Assembly: GCF_001700435.1 (NCBI RefSeq)
Contig: NZ_LYPC01000021.1
Coordinates: 7,027-67,875, forward strand
Source: Paenibacillus pectinilyticus
Lineage (GTDB): Bacteria; Bacillota; Bacilli; Paenibacillales; NBRC-103111
Length of the DNA: 60,849 nucleotides
Reading direction: 5' to 3'
Notes under the pieces: generated by a model
Told to the model about the DNA's origin: nothing
Database searches by the model: none
What the model saw: the letters and a program-made list of their open reading frames with translations, nothing else
Shown: one piece after another, positions 25,829 through 34,311 of the stretch
How positions within the stretch are numbered: position 1 is the first letter of the stretch
Layout of the letters: every line of letters starts with the position of its first letter
Translations under genes and position numbers: made by a program

Positions 25829-27118
25829 ATGAAGCGAGTCTTCTCTCTAAGAATCCGCACAATGGGTAGTTTAGGGGCCATGATCGCCCTGCTCTCAGGG
25901 TGTATGTCGCATAATGAAGCCAAACCATCTGCTACGCCTATACCCACTAAGGTAGCGGTAAGTGCAACACCATCGCCTACACAGACTGCAGCACCTACGC
26001 CTACAGTTACACCGTCGCCAACTCCGACCTCTGTGATTGACAAGATGACCTTGGACGAGAAGTTGGGTCAGATGATTTTTGCTGGTATCGATGATTACAC
26101 CATGAACGAACAGGCACGGCAGCTGCTAGTGACTTATCATGTGGGCGGGATTATTCTCTATAAGCCGAATGTAAAAGATACGAAGCAGTTGGTAGGTTTG
26201 GTCAATGAGTTGAAAACCGCCAATAGCGTAAATAAGCTGCCACTATGGATAGGTGTCGATGAAGAGGGGGGGCGTGTAACCCGTCTGCCCGATGAAATTA
26301 CCAAAACGCCGACGAGTCAAACGGTAGGCAAATCAGGCAAAACGGAAGTCGCCCACAACATCGGTCAATTGCTGGGGAAAGAGCTGAATGCCTATGGATT
26401 AAATATGGATTTTGCACCTGATCTCGATATCAATAGCAATCCGAAAAATCCGGTAATTGGTGATCGCTCTTTTGGAGCGAATGCAAGCCTCGTAAGCAGT
26501 TTCGGAATTCCGATGATGAACGGCATACAGGAGATGAAAGTCGCTCCCGTGGTGAAGCATTTTCCGGGTCATGGCGACACCTCGGTTGATTCCCACATCG
26601 GCCTGCCGATTGTGCAAAATGACCTCGCTCGCTTGCGTAAGATTGAGCTCGTTCCCTTCGCTGATGCGATCAAGCATCAGGCGGATGCGATCATGGTCGC
26701 GCATATTTTGCTGCCGAAGATTGATACGAAGTATCCCGCTTCCATGTCGAAAGCCATTATGACCGATCTGCTGCGGAAGGAGATGGGCTTCCAGGGGCTG
26801 ATTATGACCGATGATATGACGATGGGCGCTATTGCTGAGAATTATGAAATGGCCGAAGCTGCGGTCAAATCAGTGCTTGCCGGCTCGAATGTCGTGATGG
26901 TCGGACACGATCCGAACAAAGCGATCGCTGTTCTAGCTGCGCTGCGTACCGCCGTTCAATCGGGGCGAATCCCGATGGCGACAATTGACCAAAGTGTAGC
27001 GCAAGTCAATAAATTGAAGTCGAAGTACCAGCTGACCGATACAACGGTGAAAGTACCGGATCCGAAGCTGCTGAACGCGGAGGTGCAGCGTGTGCTTGCG
27101 CCGCTGAATGTGAAATAA
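25829..27118 (+). CDS. Lipoprotein beta-N-acetylglucosaminidase, GH3 (NagZ-like)
   Basis: A 429-residue secreted lipid-anchored hydrolase. The signal peptide ends in ALLSGC; a Thr/Pro-rich spacer (about 35-68) follows, then a GH3 domain. Motifs: GVDEEGGRVTRLP near 145-157, MDFAPDLDI, and KHFPGHGDTSVDSH near 242-255, the His/Asp pair that is the NagZ-type acid-base. LIMTDDMTMGAI near 325 holds the nucleophile Asp. It removes GlcNAc from muropeptides or chitooligosaccharides at the cell surface. B. subtilis NagZ (YbbD) acts in peptidoglycan turnover. No C-terminal domain 2 is present, as usual for NagZ. Confidence 0.92.
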   Translation: MKRVFSLRIRTMGSLGAMIALLSGCMSHNEAKPSATPIPTKVAVSATPSPTQTAAPTPTVTPSPTPTSVIDKMTLDEKLGQMIFAGIDDYTMNEQARQLLVTYHVGGIILYKPNVKDTKQLVGLVNELKTANSVNKLPLWIGVDEEGGRVTRLPDEITKTPTSQTVGKSGKTEVAHNIGQLLGKELNAYGLNMDFAPDLDINSNPKNPVIGDRSFGANASLVSSFGIPMMNGIQEMKVAPVVKHFPGHGDTSVDSHIGLPIVQNDLARLRKIELVPFADAIKHQADAIMVAHILLPKIDTKYPASMSKAIMTDLLRKEMGFQGLIMTDDMTMGAIAENYEMAEAAVKSVLAGSNVVMVGHDPNKAIAVLAALRTAVQSGRIPMATIDQSVAQVNKLKSKYQLTDTTVKVPDPKLLNAEVQRVLAPLNVK

Positions 27119-27269
27119 TGACTGCGACTATTGGTAGAGAAATCCAATCTTATGGGCAGGGCTGAGATACAATAAGGAAAATTAGGACATGATGGAGAAA
27201 ACAGGAAGTGGTTGGGCCACCTTGGCTTTTCAGAGTCTCAGCATGTAAAGTATCGATTGCAAGGAATCT

Positions 27270-27465
27270 GAAATAACTGGAAAATAGGTAGTTATTTCTG
27301 ATGTTTTTCGATTTTATTAGTAAATAAATGGAAAACATAAAGTTAATTTCAGCCAAATGATCCACCTTTTGCTGAAAGGCTACAAATTAGCTGTAGGTTA
27401 TCCAGTTATTCATCTCCATCAGAGAAAATTGCCAGTATTAACTGTAGTTTTTCCAGTTATTGCTT
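27270..27465. repeat. Imperfect intergenic inverted repeat element
   Basis: The left arm (27270-27353) and the right arm in reverse complement (27371-27465) align over about 85-95 bases. Shared units are AATAACTGGAAAA, AGTTAATTT or AGCTAATTT, and TTTTC near the middle. A perfect TTCAGC/GCTGAA core surrounds the centre. A related element lies at 60592-60769. This looks like a dispersed small non-autonomous or hairpin element. Confidence 0.65.
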
Positions 27466-27513
27466 CAGGCTATGGTGAAGCGGGAGCCCTCATGCAGATA
27501 ATGTTTGGGAAAT

Positions 27514-27582
27514 CGGAGAAATCGGAGAAATCGGAGAAATCGGAAATCGGGATTCGGAAATCGGGATTCGGAAATCGGAATT
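27514..27582. repeat. Nested tandem repeats CGGAGAAAT x3 and CGGAAATCGGGATT x3
   Basis: Three 9-base units at 27514-27540 are followed without a gap by three 14-base units at 27541-27582, the last with one change. The 14-mer contains the CGGA..AT core of the 9-mer, so one probably grew from the other. Confidence 0.95.
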
Positions 27583-27635
27583 CCGAATTCTAGTCCCGAG
27601 GAACTAAAACCATGCACAAGTGTCCAGCAACGCCA

Positions 27636-27683
27636 CAAAAAGCACCGTACCTACGAGGGAAACTCGTGAGTGCGGTGCTTTTT
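27636..27683. terminator. Bidirectional terminator between GH3 and YheC/YheD genes
   Basis: AAAAAGCACCG (27636-27646) pairs with CGGTGCTTTTT (27673-27683), and an inner ACGAG/CTCGT stem extends the hairpin. Another TCGGTGCTTTTTT copy follows. Confidence 0.85.
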
Positions 27684-27705
27684 CGGTGCTTTTTTGGTGT
27701 TCTCA

Positions 27706-28806
27706 TTAGCACGGCGCGATCCCGCCGTCTAACAAGAACTTCGCGTAAGCAATCGGATTGTAATAGGTAGCTTTCCATTCTTCCTTCAGTCCAGCTTCCA
27801 GGAAGCTGTAACGTTGATCCTTCCCGTTGCATTCTATGAATAAGGGAAATCCCTCAGTTGTCATGGCGATATCGAGTCCAAGGTCAGCTAAGTTAGGCAG
27901 AGCTGTGCTGAGATGTTTGGCTACAAGGAGTGCGAAGTCATGGAAATCGCGGCAGACGGTTGCTGCATCCAGATGGGCGTAGTTGGCGGCAAGAATATCT
28001 GGTAAGGTTCTGACTTTTCCGCCCTGCGCAACATTGGTCAGAAAATGCTTGCGAGAGGCAACCTTCGCCACAATGCCGGTAACTCCCCACTCCCCATTTG
28101 CGCCGCGCTGGACGGAAATGCGTAAATCGAAAGGCCTTCCATCTACAGTAGCAAGAGGGAGACATTCTTGGATCATATAGCTGCTTTTTCTTGTTCTGCG
28201 ACGGAGAACGAGAGGTAATTGCTTGCGAAAGATGACGGATCGCCAAATGCGGTTTTTGAGCTTCATATTTGCCGGATAGAGGAGCTTCCAGAAACCAGCC
28301 TTCTTCTCTAATTTCATGATTCCGCGACCGATACTAGAGTTCGTTGGTTTAATGATGAGGGTGTTATAAGTCATCATCATCATTCGAATATTTTTAAGCG
28401 TAGCCGGATTGGAGCTGGGGAGATGAGGGCGGATGCGCTCATCCTTCATGAGAATTTCATGAATCCGCATCTTGCTATAGCGGTTCCAACGATTGAACAG
28501 AATGACACCATGACGAGTCCACTCTTCAAGCTTCTCATAACAGGCAGGATCTAAGTAGATAGCCCGATTGTGAATCACTTTAGGTAACGGAATCCACATG
28601 CGCTCAAAGTGTTGATCGAATTGTACATAGGCATGTACTTCCAGTGTATCAATTTTGACATCGTCTATACGGAAGTAACAGGGAGTAATTTTATATTGCT
28701 TGCCCGCCTCGCCGTAAAATGAAATCGCTTCATACTGGGTGTTCCCTAAGGGAATTCCTGCAAATAAGGTATCGTTGACTAAAATACCCACATAGGGATT
28801 TTTCAT
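27706..28806 (-). CDS. YheC/YheD-family spore-coat-associated ATP-grasp-like protein
   Basis: A 366-residue protein of the YheC/YheD family, found in Bacillus spore coat genomics. An N-terminal family domain (NPYVGILVND) is followed by an ATP-grasp-like domain with IIKPTNSSIGRGI near 205, RPFDLRISVQR near 265 and GLDIAM...PLFIECNGKDQR near the C-terminus. These supply the ATP and metal ligands of a peptide-ligase-like fold. ATG 28806 is chosen, 8 bases after GAAGGAG. Divergent from the CotSA-like glycosyltransferase, both with mother-cell-type -10 boxes. The ligated substrate is not known for this family. Confidence 0.88.
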   Translation of the reverse strand: MKNPYVGILVNDTLFAGIPLGNTQYEAISFYGEAGKQYKITPCYFRIDDVKIDTLEVHAYVQFDQHFERMWIPLPKVIHNRAIYLDPACYEKLEEWTRHGVILFNRWNRYSKMRIHEILMKDERIRPHLPSSNPATLKNIRMMMMTYNTLIIKPTNSSIGRGIMKLEKKAGFWKLLYPANMKLKNRIWRSVIFRKQLPLVLRRRTRKSSYMIQECLPLATVDGRPFDLRISVQRGANGEWGVTGIVAKVASRKHFLTNVAQGGKVRTLPDILAANYAHLDAATVCRDFHDFALLVAKHLSTALPNLADLGLDIAMTTEGFPLFIECNGKDQRYSFLEAGLKEEWKATYYNPIAYAKFLLDGGIAPC

Positions 28807-28862
28807 GTACTTCACTCCTTCTTCAGCTTGGCGTAAATGCGTTCCGAACTCCGAATCCCTGT

Positions 28863-28871
28863 TAGTTTATG
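28863..28871 (-). promoter_or_regulatory. SigE/SigK-like -10 box of the YheC/YheD gene
   Basis: Minus-strand CATAAACTA matches CATANNNTA, 57 bases before the start. No AC at the SigK -35 distance was found, so it could be SigE-type or chance. Confidence 0.35.
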
Positions 28872-28993
28872 GATAAATCGAATAGCTTGCTTGTACGGAT
28901 GCTGATACTTTCTGTCAGAGTTGGACAAATAACCACGCTTTTCGTCTTAATCCGCATATGTATAGAAGAAGTGTTAGGAAGGGAGTTGCTCAT

Positions 28994-30208
28994 ATGCGTT
29001 CAGTCATAGGGGGAATTCGAACGGCTCATCTCACGAAGCGGCATCTCGTCATATTGACGCCGGGCTCTTTCGCCATACCTTCGGGGAGGAGCAGCTCGGT
29101 CGAGCATGTCGTGCAACATACAGCCGAAGCCTTAGTGAACCGCATGCCGATTACGGTGATCGGTCGGAAGGCGGCTCTCCAAGGCTGGCGCAGCGTCAGA
29201 AAGGGAGTCACGTATCAACGCGTTACTTTCCAAGGAGCACATGGCTACTTATTGCGTGCTAGTCAACAGATCTCTCGATTGAAACCGGCCATTATTCAAG
29301 TTGAGAATCGCCCCCATTATGTGCGTCTACTTCGCAGGAAATTTCCCAAAGCGAAGCTGAGTCTCGTGATTCATTCGACCGCCTTTATTAACCCTCCTTA
29401 TATATCCGCGAAGGCGTTACGAGCAAGCTTGCAGGCGGCGAATGTAATTATCGTGAATAGTGAATTTCTGAAAGGCTATGTGCAGCAAAAAGTACCAGGG
29501 GTCGCTCACAAAATTGTGACGCATTATTTAGGTGTCGACGTAGGCCGCTTTATTTCGAAGTGGTCAGGCGAGGGCAGTGAGTCTCGGGCGCAAATTCGGA
29601 GAGAGTTAGGCTTCGAACATCGAAAAATCATTTTATATATGGGAAGGCTCATCCCTCAAAAAGGAGTCCATCATGCGCTGCATGCGATGCGAAATGTCAT
29701 TCAAAGCGAGCCATCCGCCTTGTTGCTGATTGTAGGAAGTGCCTTTTATGGTTCTAAGCGAATCACTAGCTATGTCAAAGAATTAGGACGAGTTGCCAAA
29801 ACGATGCCAGGACATGTGAGGTTCATTCCCTATGTCAATCATCAAGAGATGCCGGAATGGATACGTTTAGCAGATGTTGTAGTTGTTCCTTCTATGGGTT
29901 CAGAAGCTTTTGGACTTGTTAATGTGGAAGCGATGGCATCGGGGGTTCCTGTGGTTGCTACACGAGCCGGAGGCATTCAAGAGGTGATTGAAGATGGCCG
30001 CACGGGGCTGCTGATCCATAAAGAAGACATGCCCACGGAGCTTGCTCCGACGCTTCTGCGTGTGCTTCAGGATGAGGCGTTGCAGCGGAGGATGGGGGAG
30101 CAGGGGCTGGAGCGCGTCCGTGACAAATTTACGTGGCAGCAGGCAGCTGAGGTGAGATGGGAATTGTACAGAACAATGCTGGAGGCATCGGCTATTCATC
30201 TAGGTTAG
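28994..30208 (+). CDS. GT4 glycosyltransferase, CotSA-like
   Basis: A 404-residue GT-B-fold glycosyltransferase of family 4. The C-terminal nucleotide-sugar domain shows ILYMGRLIPQKGVH near 218-231 and the E-x7-E motif SEAFGLVNVEAMASG near 303-317, followed by GVPVVATRAGG. ATG 28994 is used because GGAAGGGAG stands 8 bases before it; an upstream ATG at 28958 has no such site. B. subtilis CotSA is a spore-coat glycosyltransferase of this type. Here it opens a rightward run of spore-surface genes and is divergent from YheC/YheD. Confidence 0.92.
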   Translation: MRSVIGGIRTAHLTKRHLVILTPGSFAIPSGRSSSVEHVVQHTAEALVNRMPITVIGRKAALQGWRSVRKGVTYQRVTFQGAHGYLLRASQQISRLKPAIIQVENRPHYVRLLRRKFPKAKLSLVIHSTAFINPPYISAKALRASLQAANVIIVNSEFLKGYVQQKVPGVAHKIVTHYLGVDVGRFISKWSGEGSESRAQIRRELGFEHRKIILYMGRLIPQKGVHHALHAMRNVIQSEPSALLLIVGSAFYGSKRITSYVKELGRVAKTMPGHVRFIPYVNHQEMPEWIRLADVVVVPSMGSEAFGLVNVEAMASGVPVVATRAGGIQEVIEDGRTGLLIHKEDMPTELAPTLLRVLQDEALQRRMGEQGLERVRDKFTWQQAAEVRWELYRTMLEASAIHLG

Positions 30209-30231
30209 TGCACATTTTTGCAGGCTAACGT

Positions 30232-30259
30232 ACTTCAATCACGAGGATTGAATATGTTA
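30232..30259 (+). promoter_or_regulatory. SigK-like promoter of the decapeptide-repeat gene
   Basis: AC (30232-30233), 17 bases, then AATATGTTA (30251-30259), one mismatch from the SigK pattern AC-N16/17-CATANNNTA. It lies 36 bases before the start codon. Confidence 0.5.
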
Positions 30260-30294
30260 CCAATGACTAATCCTTGGTGAATGGAGAGGAATCG

Positions 30295-33200
30295 ATGAGA
30301 AAGCGAAAGAGCGTTGGTATAAAGCCGAGTGTGCAACAAGTAAACTCCCGCACGAATGAATTAAAGTGGCTTGATGATGTGAAAACCCAGCCTAAACAAG
30401 ACAAGGGGGCTGATTATTTCAAAACAGGGCCGTTGCATCATACAATGAGTACGTATAATCAGGATTCAACGAAAACCATACAAGTATCGAAGGCGCCAGC
30501 AGCACCTGCCCCTGATTTATTATTAACCGAGCGCAAAACAGGGAAATTCATCGATCCCGTTGTCTACACCGACGATATCGTAGATGAAGCGGTGACATGG
30601 GAGAAAATCGCAGGCCGTTCGATTGACGAAAGTAAAATAAAGCCACTTAGCTTAGGGCCTAGAGCGATCAAGGATTTCGGCATCGAGCATTCAAAGCTTG
30701 CGCCGTCCAGTGTAACGAGGGAAAAGGTATCTTATCATGCGATTCATGATGAGCATATCGCGACAAATGCCATTTCTGGTGAAAAGATACAAGACAATAC
30801 GGTGCCAGGCAGCAAGCTTCAAGATAACAGTATTACATCCGTCAAAATCGCGGATCAATCGATTAATTCTGTGAAGCTGGCGGACGGCTCGATTTTGCCA
30901 AAGCATCTCTCGGAGCTGATTATTACAAGCGATCTGATTGATAGCCAAGCGATTACGTCAGACAAAATTCATAGCGGCGCTATTCAGGCGAAGCATTTGG
31001 CGAATTACATTATCGATACGGCTAAGCTGATGGATGATTCCATTACGATGGATAAAATTAGAAATGGGTCGATCACGGAAGATAAGCTAGCTATTGGCAG
31101 CATTTCGGCTGCACATATTCAAACACAAAGCATCCTAGGTGAGCATTTAGCTAATCTTGCCATTACGACGCCGATACTAGCGGATCAGTCGGTTACGGGT
31201 CCTAAGCTTGCACCACGTGTGGTGGAGTCGAAACATATTACGCCAGCTTCCATTCGCGGGAGCCATATTGAAAATGATGCCATAACAAGCGATCACATCG
31301 CCCCTTCCACCGTACGGCGTGAACATATGCAGCTAGAGATCGTTGATTCTAGACTGATTCAAAATGGCGCTATCACATCGGAAAAGTTAAGTGATCAGAG
31401 CGTAAGTTATCGACATATCGCTCCAGGCGTTATTGAAACCATGCATCTGAGTGACAGTGTGATCACGAGCAGCAAGCTGCAAGATGAAGCTGTTACTTCA
31501 ATAAAGCTGGGGGAAGGCGCTGTTGAAGCGAGACATATCCGTCAAGAAACGATTCGTACGGAGCATTTGGAAGAGCAGGCCATCACCCGTTCGAAGCTGC
31601 AAACGGGCGCTGTGAACTCGGATAAACTCGCAGAAGATAGTGTACACACGTCTAAACTGCAGGATGAAAGTATCACTTCGTCCAAAATTGCTTATGGTGC
31701 CATTCAAGGAAATCATTTGCAAGTGGGGATCATTTCAGCGAAGCATATCGTTCCTGGCGCCATTGGCGGTGTCGAAATCGATGTCTTAGCTATCCAACGT
31801 GACCATATTTCGGATGAAGCCATTGCGACGAGGCATGTACAGGAAGAGACGATCACGACGAGCAAGCTGGCAGAAGAAGCGGTGACAGGCGCGAAGATTG
31901 CTTTCATGTCCATTGCAACGCGTCATTTGCAGGATGGCATTATTGAAAGCATTCATCTCAAAAAAGGTGTCATTACTTCTGAGCATTTGGCACAAGGCTC
32001 CATTTCACTTGATGTTTTTGCGGATCGCAGTCTGGAAGGCAACAAGCTGGTCGAGAATGCCATTACGACAGAAACATTAGCTAAAGGTGCGGTTACAGAC
32101 GAAAAGCTATCCGACGGAGCTGTGGGTGAGCGTCATCTGCAAGCGGATTCCATTTCGAATGATAAACTGCAAAATCAGAGCGTGACGAGCACGAAGCTGG
32201 CCGACAATGTGGTCTCCGAGGCTAAGCTCGCGAATGGCAGTGTCACTAGTCAGAAGCTCGCAAACAAAGTCGTCAACTCGGAGCATATTACGGACGGCGC
32301 TATTACAGCAGCGAAGCTGGCAAGTGAAAGCGTCCATGGGAGTAAGATTGCCGCAGGCGCGTTGAATGCGAAGCATCTGGCGGATGAAGCCGTCCTAGGC
32401 TCGAAGATTGCACCGCGTACCATCAGTAGTGATCATCTCATTGACGGTACGGTGCAAGGAACGAAGCTGGCGAAGGGAAGCATAGATGGCACCAAAATTA
32501 GCCAAGGTGCGATTACAAGCGAGCATCTTGCTCTGAGTTCAGTAACGAGTACACAATTAAGTCTTGGTGCGGTAGGCAATGAGCATATAATAGCGGGTGC
32601 TGTAGAAACAGATAAGCTTGCTGACTATGCTGTAGATGGTACTAAGCTTGCGGTTGGCAGTGTAGATAGCGCTAAAATCGTGGACGGAGCGATTCTTAAC
32701 TCGAAGCTGGCTGATGGAAGTGTTGACGGAAGTAAGCTAGTTGTGAAAGCGATCGGTACGTATCATTTGGCAGATGGTGCGGTTGACGGGGCGAAGCTAG
32801 CTCCAGGTTCTGTTAGCGCAAGTCATCTAGCTGAAGACGCGATGCAGGGCTCGAAGCTGGTCCCCGGCAGTGTGGAAGGCAGTAAGTTAGCGGCCAACAC
32901 GGTTGGCGCCAATCACCTAGCCATTGGCAGTGTAGATAGCACGAAGCTGGTTAACGGGGCAGTAACCAACGATCATTTGGCCTCTGGCAGTGTGGATGGA
33001 ACGAAACTGAAGCCAGGTGCAGTCATTGGTGAGCATGTAGCCGAACGCTCGCTGACACTGAATAAATTCGTGGATAGTGTGCCGCGGATGCCGCGCAAGA
33101 TTAGAAATGTGCTGCAGCAATTTGGGCTTATGCCTTTTGAAATGCAGATCCAAGATGAATCGATTGAAGTGGTCTTGCAGTTTGATGAACGATTTGCGAA

Positions 33201-33360
33201 TAACAATTATGTGCTAACGGCGACGACGAATCATCCAGCATGTTATGTAACCGTAAGCCAGAAAGCACTGGACAGTGCGGTTATTTCGATCAATCGCACG
33301 AAGTTCACGTCGGAGCAACAAGGCATCGTGAATTGGATCGCAATGGGGAAAGGATTTTAA
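30295..33360 (+). CDS. Decapeptide-repeat surface fibre protein (WIAG-tail-like)
   Basis: A 1021-residue protein with a 90-residue leader region, roughly 80 tandem ten-residue repeats and a 95-residue C-terminal domain ending in NWIAMGKGF, like the WIA(G) tail of some Bacillota surface proteins. The repeat consensus is (V/I)xSxKLADGS. A hydrophobic residue comes every five positions, and position 5 alternates between K and H. No signal peptide, Cys or LPXTG is present, which suits a mother-cell-assembled spore coat or exosporium protein. ATG 30295 is chosen after GGAGAGGA; a TTG at 30274 would be an extension. The regular pattern predicts a beta-solenoid or trimeric fibre. Rhamnose and glycosyltransferase genes follow. 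Confidence 0.85.
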   Translation: MRKRKSVGIKPSVQQVNSRTNELKWLDDVKTQPKQDKGADYFKTGPLHHTMSTYNQDSTKTIQVSKAPAAPAPDLLLTERKTGKFIDPVVYTDDIVDEAVTWEKIAGRSIDESKIKPLSLGPRAIKDFGIEHSKLAPSSVTREKVSYHAIHDEHIATNAISGEKIQDNTVPGSKLQDNSITSVKIADQSINSVKLADGSILPKHLSELIITSDLIDSQAITSDKIHSGAIQAKHLANYIIDTAKLMDDSITMDKIRNGSITEDKLAIGSISAAHIQTQSILGEHLANLAITTPILADQSVTGPKLAPRVVESKHITPASIRGSHIENDAITSDHIAPSTVRREHMQLEIVDSRLIQNGAITSEKLSDQSVSYRHIAPGVIETMHLSDSVITSSKLQDEAVTSIKLGEGAVEARHIRQETIRTEHLEEQAITRSKLQTGAVNSDKLAEDSVHTSKLQDESITSSKIAYGAIQGNHLQVGIISAKHIVPGAIGGVEIDVLAIQRDHISDEAIATRHVQEETITTSKLAEEAVTGAKIAFMSIATRHLQDGIIESIHLKKGVITSEHLAQGSISLDVFADRSLEGNKLVENAITTETLAKGAVTDEKLSDGAVGERHLQADSISNDKLQNQSVTSTKLADNVVSEAKLANGSVTSQKLANKVVNSEHITDGAITAAKLASESVHGSKIAAGALNAKHLADEAVLGSKIAPRTISSDHLIDGTVQGTKLAKGSIDGTKISQGAITSEHLALSSVTSTQLSLGAVGNEHIIAGAVETDKLADYAVDGTKLAVGSVDSAKIVDGAILNSKLADGSVDGSKLVVKAIGTYHLADGAVDGAKLAPGSVSASHLAEDAMQGSKLVPGSVEGSKLAANTVGANHLAIGSVDSTKLVNGAVTNDHLASGSVDGTKLKPGAVIGEHVAERSLTLNKFVDSVPRMPRKIRNVLQQFGLMPFEMQIQDESIEVVLQFDERFANNNYVLTATTNHPACYVTVSQKALDSAVISINRTKFTSEQQGIVNWIAMGKGF
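30585..33065 (+). repeat. About 80 copies of a degenerate 30-bp coding repeat
   Basis: Each unit codes for one decapeptide such as VTSTKLADNV or ITSEHLALSS. DNA copies are strongly diverged, including at synonymous sites, so the array is old and probably stable; protein periodicity is strict. Confidence 0.9.
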
Positions 33361-33391
33361 ATAGATAGGAAGTTCACTTGTCCACCCATAG

Positions 33392-33433
33392 AAAAACGGG
33401 AGCTTGCAGTCATTGCGAGATCACCGTTTTTTT
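33392..33433 (+). terminator. Terminator after the repeat-fibre gene
   Basis: AAAAACGG pairs with CCGTTTTTTT, and an inner CTTGCA/TGCGAG stem (one mismatch) extends it. The T-run follows. Confidence 0.6.
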
Positions 33434-33527
33434 GTTGTTCCTATTTTGGACTACGCGTCGCAATTGGTAGATAGATAACCAATTTTCGTTTAAGGGATGT
33501 TCGTCCAATTTCCGTCTATCATCATAG

Positions 33528-33536
33528 CATATGATA
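33528..33536 (+). promoter_or_regulatory. Mother-cell sigma -10 box upstream of rfbA
   Basis: CATATGATA exactly fits CATANNNTA, 55 bases before the GTG start. The SigK -35 AC is absent at the expected place, so support is partial. Confidence 0.35.
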
Positions 33537-33591
33537 GTAGAAATGGATGTAAGTAAACGCCATAGGAATGAATGTGAGAGGGGGATGTCAT

Positions 33592-34311
33592 GTGAAGGGT
33601 GTTGTGCTTGTAGGAGGAACCGGAAGCCGTTTGCGTCCACTTACGAATATTATCAATAAGCATTTACTTCCAGTTGGTGATATGCCCATGATTCAATATG
33701 CGATCGAGAAACTAGCTAAGGCAGGGGTCTTCGATATTCTTATTATTACGGGCAAGCAGTCATCAGGCTTATATGTAGACTATTTAGGCGGTGGTGAACG
33801 GTTTGGGGTGAATCTCACTTATAAGATTCAAGAGAAAGCCGGAGGCATTGCACAGGCGCTCGCACTGGCCGAGGATTTCGTACACAGTGATGAGAAATTC
33901 GTTGTTATTTTGGGAGACAACTTATTTGAGGACAACTTGCATCCCATCATCCATACCTTCGAAAAGCAAGTAGAAGGGGCGATGGTTATTCTGAAGGAGG
34001 TCGCGGATCCAAGGCGATATGGGGTTGCAAGTATGAAGGACGGACATATTGATCGCATTGAAGAAAAGCCTGAGAAGCCAAACTCCAACTATGCGGTGAC
34101 AGGTATCTATTTATATGATTCTTCTGTATTTGCCATTATTAAATCACAAGTCCCATCCGCTAGAGGTGAACTAGAGATTACAGATGTAAACAATGTCTAT
34201 GCGGCAGCAGGAGCACTTACGCATACATTTTTCACGGGATGGTGGATTGACGCCGGCACGCATGAATCTCTTTTTCAAGCCACATTGTTAGTCAGGAAGG
34301 AGGAGATATAA
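33592..34311 (+). CDS. rfbA: Glucose-1-phosphate thymidylyltransferase (short, SpsI-like)
   Basis: Joins glucose-1-phosphate and dTTP to dTDP-glucose, the first step to dTDP-rhamnose. The 239-residue protein has KGVVLVGGTGSRLRPLT at its N-terminus, LGDN near 105, VADPRRYGVA and EEKPEKPNSNYAVTG. It lacks the last 50 residues of enterobacterial RmlA, like B. subtilis SpsI of the spore polysaccharide operon. GTG 33592 is preferred (GAGAGGGGG just upstream and the protein then begins MKG as in relatives). The stop overlaps the rfbB start (TAATG). Confidence 0.93.
   Translation: MKGVVLVGGTGSRLRPLTNIINKHLLPVGDMPMIQYAIEKLAKAGVFDILIITGKQSSGLYVDYLGGGERFGVNLTYKIQEKAGGIAQALALAEDFVHSDEKFVVILGDNLFEDNLHPIIHTFEKQVEGAMVILKEVADPRRYGVASMKDGHIDRIEEKPEKPNSNYAVTGIYLYDSSVFAIIKSQVPSARGELEITDVNNVYAAAGALTHTFFTGWWIDAGTHESLFQATLLVRKEEI

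Larger units (their letters stand above)
27119..27705. other. 587-bp convergent intergenic region
   Basis: The space between GH3 and the YheC/YheD gene. It holds an imperfect inverted repeat (27270-27465), a short tandem-repeat block (27514-27582) and a terminator (27636-27683). A 78-codon open frame across it is composed of these repeats and has no gene-like character. Confidence 0.75.

Noticed and set aside
27357..27593. 78-codon plus-strand frame ending in SEKSEKSEKSE
   Set aside because: It runs through the inverted repeat and the tandem-repeat block; no ribosome site and no protein-like composition.
30585..33065. Regular 30-bp periodicity that might suggest a CRISPR array
   Set aside because: No constant repeat/spacer alternation; the whole stretch is one open frame with decapeptide periodicity.
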